The notes under the pieces were generated by a model that had not been told where the DNA came from, did no database searches, and saw nothing but the letters and a program-made list of their open reading frames with translations. A DNA stretch of 64,000 bases. Source: Flavobacterium sp. (GTDB lineage: Bacteria > Bacteroidota > Bacteroidia > Flavobacteriales > Flavobacteriaceae). The translations under genes and the position numbers were made by a program. The DNA is taken from contig JADBYA010000002.1 in assembly GCA_020403245.1 (NCBI GenBank), forward strand, positions 62,001 to 126,000. Direction: 5' to 3'. Below are positions 62,626-64,000 of the stretch, piece after piece (within the stretch, counting starts at the first letter, position 1; each line of letters begins with the position of its first letter).

Positions 62626-63324
62626 ATGATATTTTTAAATGATATTTTATCAGCCATTCCGCTTGGTTTCTTTCTAAGTTTTATGATTGGACCAGTGTTT
62701 TTTGTATTGCTTGAAACTAGCGTTGTTAAAGGTTTTAAAGCAGCTATTATATTTGATTTAGGGGTTGTTTTAGCCGACATAATTTTTATTATCGTAGCTT
62801 TTTTTAGTAGTTACCGATTAATACAAAGTATAAAAGACGATCCAGCATTGTTTATTTTTGGCGGATTAGTGATGTTGACTTATGGAATCATATCATTTGC
62901 AAAAAACAGAAAAGAATCTAAAAAAAGCATCGATGAAATTGACCCAAAGATATTAGCAAAAACCAATTATTTATCTTTGTTTTTTAAGGGTTTTTTCTTG
63001 AATTTCATTAACATTGGTGTGCTTGGTTTTTGGTTAGCTATCTTGATAACTGTAGGTCCACAACTGGAATTGAAAACCTCTAGAATGTTGACTTTTTTCT
63101 CTACTTTAATAGTAACTTATTTCATTACTGACATTTTTAAAATATTACTAGCCAAACAATTACGTAAAAAGCTTAATCCAAAAAACATTCTTTTAATTAA
63201 GAAAGGAATTAGCATAATTTTAATTATTTGTGGTGTCGTGTTGCTTTCTCAAGCCTGGTTTCCTAAAGAACAAAAAATAGTGAATTCTGCTTTTGAAAAA
63301 TTGGAGAATGAAAAAAAAGACTAA
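62626..63324 (+). CDS. LysE family amino-acid/metabolite exporter
   Basis: 232 aa with six membrane helices. The N-terminal segment AIPLGFFLSFMIGPVFFVLLE and KGFKAAIIFDLGVVLADIIF match LysE/RhtB translocators, which export amino acids. A charged cytoplasmic loop lies at about 86-107. The heptad-like TTTTAAATTTTAAATT precedes it. Substrate unknown. Confidence 0.88.
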   Translation: MIFLNDILSAIPLGFFLSFMIGPVFFVLLETSVVKGFKAAIIFDLGVVLADIIFIIVAFFSSYRLIQSIKDDPALFIFGGLVMLTYGIISFAKNRKESKKSIDEIDPKILAKTNYLSLFFKGFFLNFINIGVLGFWLAILITVGPQLELKTSRMLTFFSTLIVTYFITDIFKILLAKQLRKKLNPKNILLIKKGISIILIICGVVLLSQAWFPKEQKIVNSAFEKLENEKKD

Positions 63325-63348
63325 TTAATTTGTTGTAATCAATCTCAG

Positions 63349-63746
63349 ATGAAAAATATTTATACCATCTTTTTTTAATTTTTCTCATCTCTGTATTTTA
63401 TCAAAATGACGTGAAAAAAGACATATTGCATTTGCGTGGAGAAGCACAAGATACATTGGTATATGAAATGGAGTTGAATAACAACAAGACTTTTGAAAAC
63501 CGTAAATACTTTAAAAAAACCACAGACACGATAAGTAACTACAAAAAGTGGATGGTCGATATTAGAAAAGGTACATTTAAAAAAGAAAAAGGGTTTTTTA
63601 GACTTACTCAAATAGATGGTGACCAATGCCTAAATGGTGCTTTGATAAGAATTGTTTTTGGCCAAATTTGGTTTTATAGTCAGACAGAGAAAGATGGTAA
63701 AGTAAGGCGTTGCAGATTAATTACATATCATAGAGCCAGTTTATAA
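63349..63746 (+). CDS. Small secreted or membrane protein, frameshifted in a T run
   Basis: From ATG at 63349 the frame reads MKNIYTIFF and stops. With one extra T in the seven-T run (63370-63376) it would read MKNIYTIFFLIFLISVFYQN, a signal peptide or anchor, continuing into the long frame DVKKDILHLRGEAQD through KWMVDIRKGTFKKEKGFF to GKVRRCRLITYHRASL at 63746. Without it, the only start is GTG at 63411 (111 aa, no export signal). Family not recognised. Either a slipped homopolymer, a phase switch or a sequencing error. Confidence 0.65.
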
Positions 63747-63900
63747 CAGCCGTTAGTTACAAATGCTCGTTTAGTTTTACTTATCTATAGTAATTTAATT
63801 TTAAAAACCTCTCTTATAAAGCTATTCGAGCACTTTTTTAAATTAACTTTTAAATATTTTTTAGATTCTTCGTTCCTTATGCTCGAGAGCTTTGCTCAAA

Positions 63901-63920
63901 CCTGTCTGCCGACAGGCAGG
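63901..63920. repeat. CCTGTC-TGCC-GACAGG palindrome in a repeat cluster
   Basis: A 6-bp arm, 4-nt loop palindrome at the centre of a segment that includes CGAAGCAATGAC. From memory the latter word is typical of flavobacterial dispersed repeats. No gene is seen from 63747 to the window end. Confidence 0.65.
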
Positions 63921-63941
63921 CTCGCGAAGCAATGACAAATA

Positions 63942-63971
63942 AAAAGAGCTACTATTTCTAGTAACTCTTTT
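63942..63971. terminator. Hairpin AAAAGAG/CTCTTTT at window end
   Basis: AAAAGAG-C-TACT pairs with AGTA-A-CTCTTTT around ATTTCT, ending in a T run. It could terminate transcripts in either direction. It is similar in its outer arms to the atp terminator. Confidence 0.65.
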
Positions 63972-63977
63972 GAGGCA

Positions 63978-63997
63978 TCTCCCGACGCTTCGGGAGA
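63978..63997. repeat. TCTCCCGA-CGCT-TCGGGAGA palindrome
   Basis: A perfect 8-bp inverted repeat with a 4-nt loop at the window edge, related to the CCCGA/TCGGG palindromes near 47499 and 40150. Confidence 0.7.
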
Positions 63998-64000
63998 ACC

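Noticed and set aside
1..64000. tRNA, rRNA or complete insertion sequences
   Set aside because: No tRNA-like CCA-proximal arms, rRNA words or transposase domains with inverted ends were found on reading.

Overview
The window is a low-GC, gene-dense bacterial chromosome segment that I read as Flavobacteriaceae, most likely Flavobacterium or a close relative. The evidence is the gliding/type IX secretion lipoprotein SprE next to the ATP synthase operon, promoters of the Bacteroidetes TAnnTTTG type, weak ribosome-binding sites, flavobacterial families (DUF5687, DUF4254, DUF6427, DUF6341, DUF6909, bacterial GH3), and AT-rich hairpins between genes. No tRNA, rRNA, CRISPR array, complete insertion sequence or prophage was seen.

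Layout. 1-3.7 kb: end of a secreted protein, sugar nucleotidyltransferase, dut, a flippase and a GNAT enzyme. 3.8-13.3 kb: leftward sprE, bactofilin, atpZ-like, a membrane protein, atpB, atpE, atpF, atpH, an unrelated secreted protein, atpA and atpG. 13.4-22.2 kb: housekeeping genes (ABC ATPase with DUF5687 partner, a flavin/2Fe-2S reductase, GT9 heptosyltransferase, DUF4254, upp, DUF6427, DUF6341, purD). 22.4-46.5 kb: a large surface-polysaccharide locus with an activating ligase, wecB, initiating WcaJ-type transferase, UDP-glucuronate decarboxylase, glycosyltransferases, a polymerase- and a ligase-like protein, flippase, acetyltransferase, a GT2/methyltransferase/GT39 trio, rfbDCA and a chain-length-type protein. 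rfbB is absent. 46.5-58.8 kb: GH3, SdpI, M23 peptidase, tatA, an alpha/beta hydrolase, a decayed toxin-antitoxin pair, tex, nnrD, a frameshifted CDF transporter and rpiB. A 738-bp AT-rich gap separates divergent rpiB and rnr and is a weak oriC candidate. 59.6-64 kb: rnr, a GIN-domain protein, a LysE exporter, a frameshifted small protein and dispersed repeats.

The most striking structure is a pair of paralogous genes for AAA ATPases with a DUF4143 domain (about 40.3-41.4 kb and 52.9-54.0 kb). Each sits just downstream of an unrelated gene on the same strand (rfbD, tex), and directly behind each is a second copy of that gene's 3' end. Both encode a D...ExK nuclease-like motif and both have ACGGAAA half-sites in the leader. 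I infer a mobile, homing-like gene that inserts at 3' gene ends while keeping the host gene intact.

A second theme is short degenerate repeats with a 7-bp period in many intergenic gaps. One exact 4-copy heptamer lies inside rfbD, together with an in-frame palindromic repeat, which makes rfbD a possible phase-variation locus for the polysaccharide.
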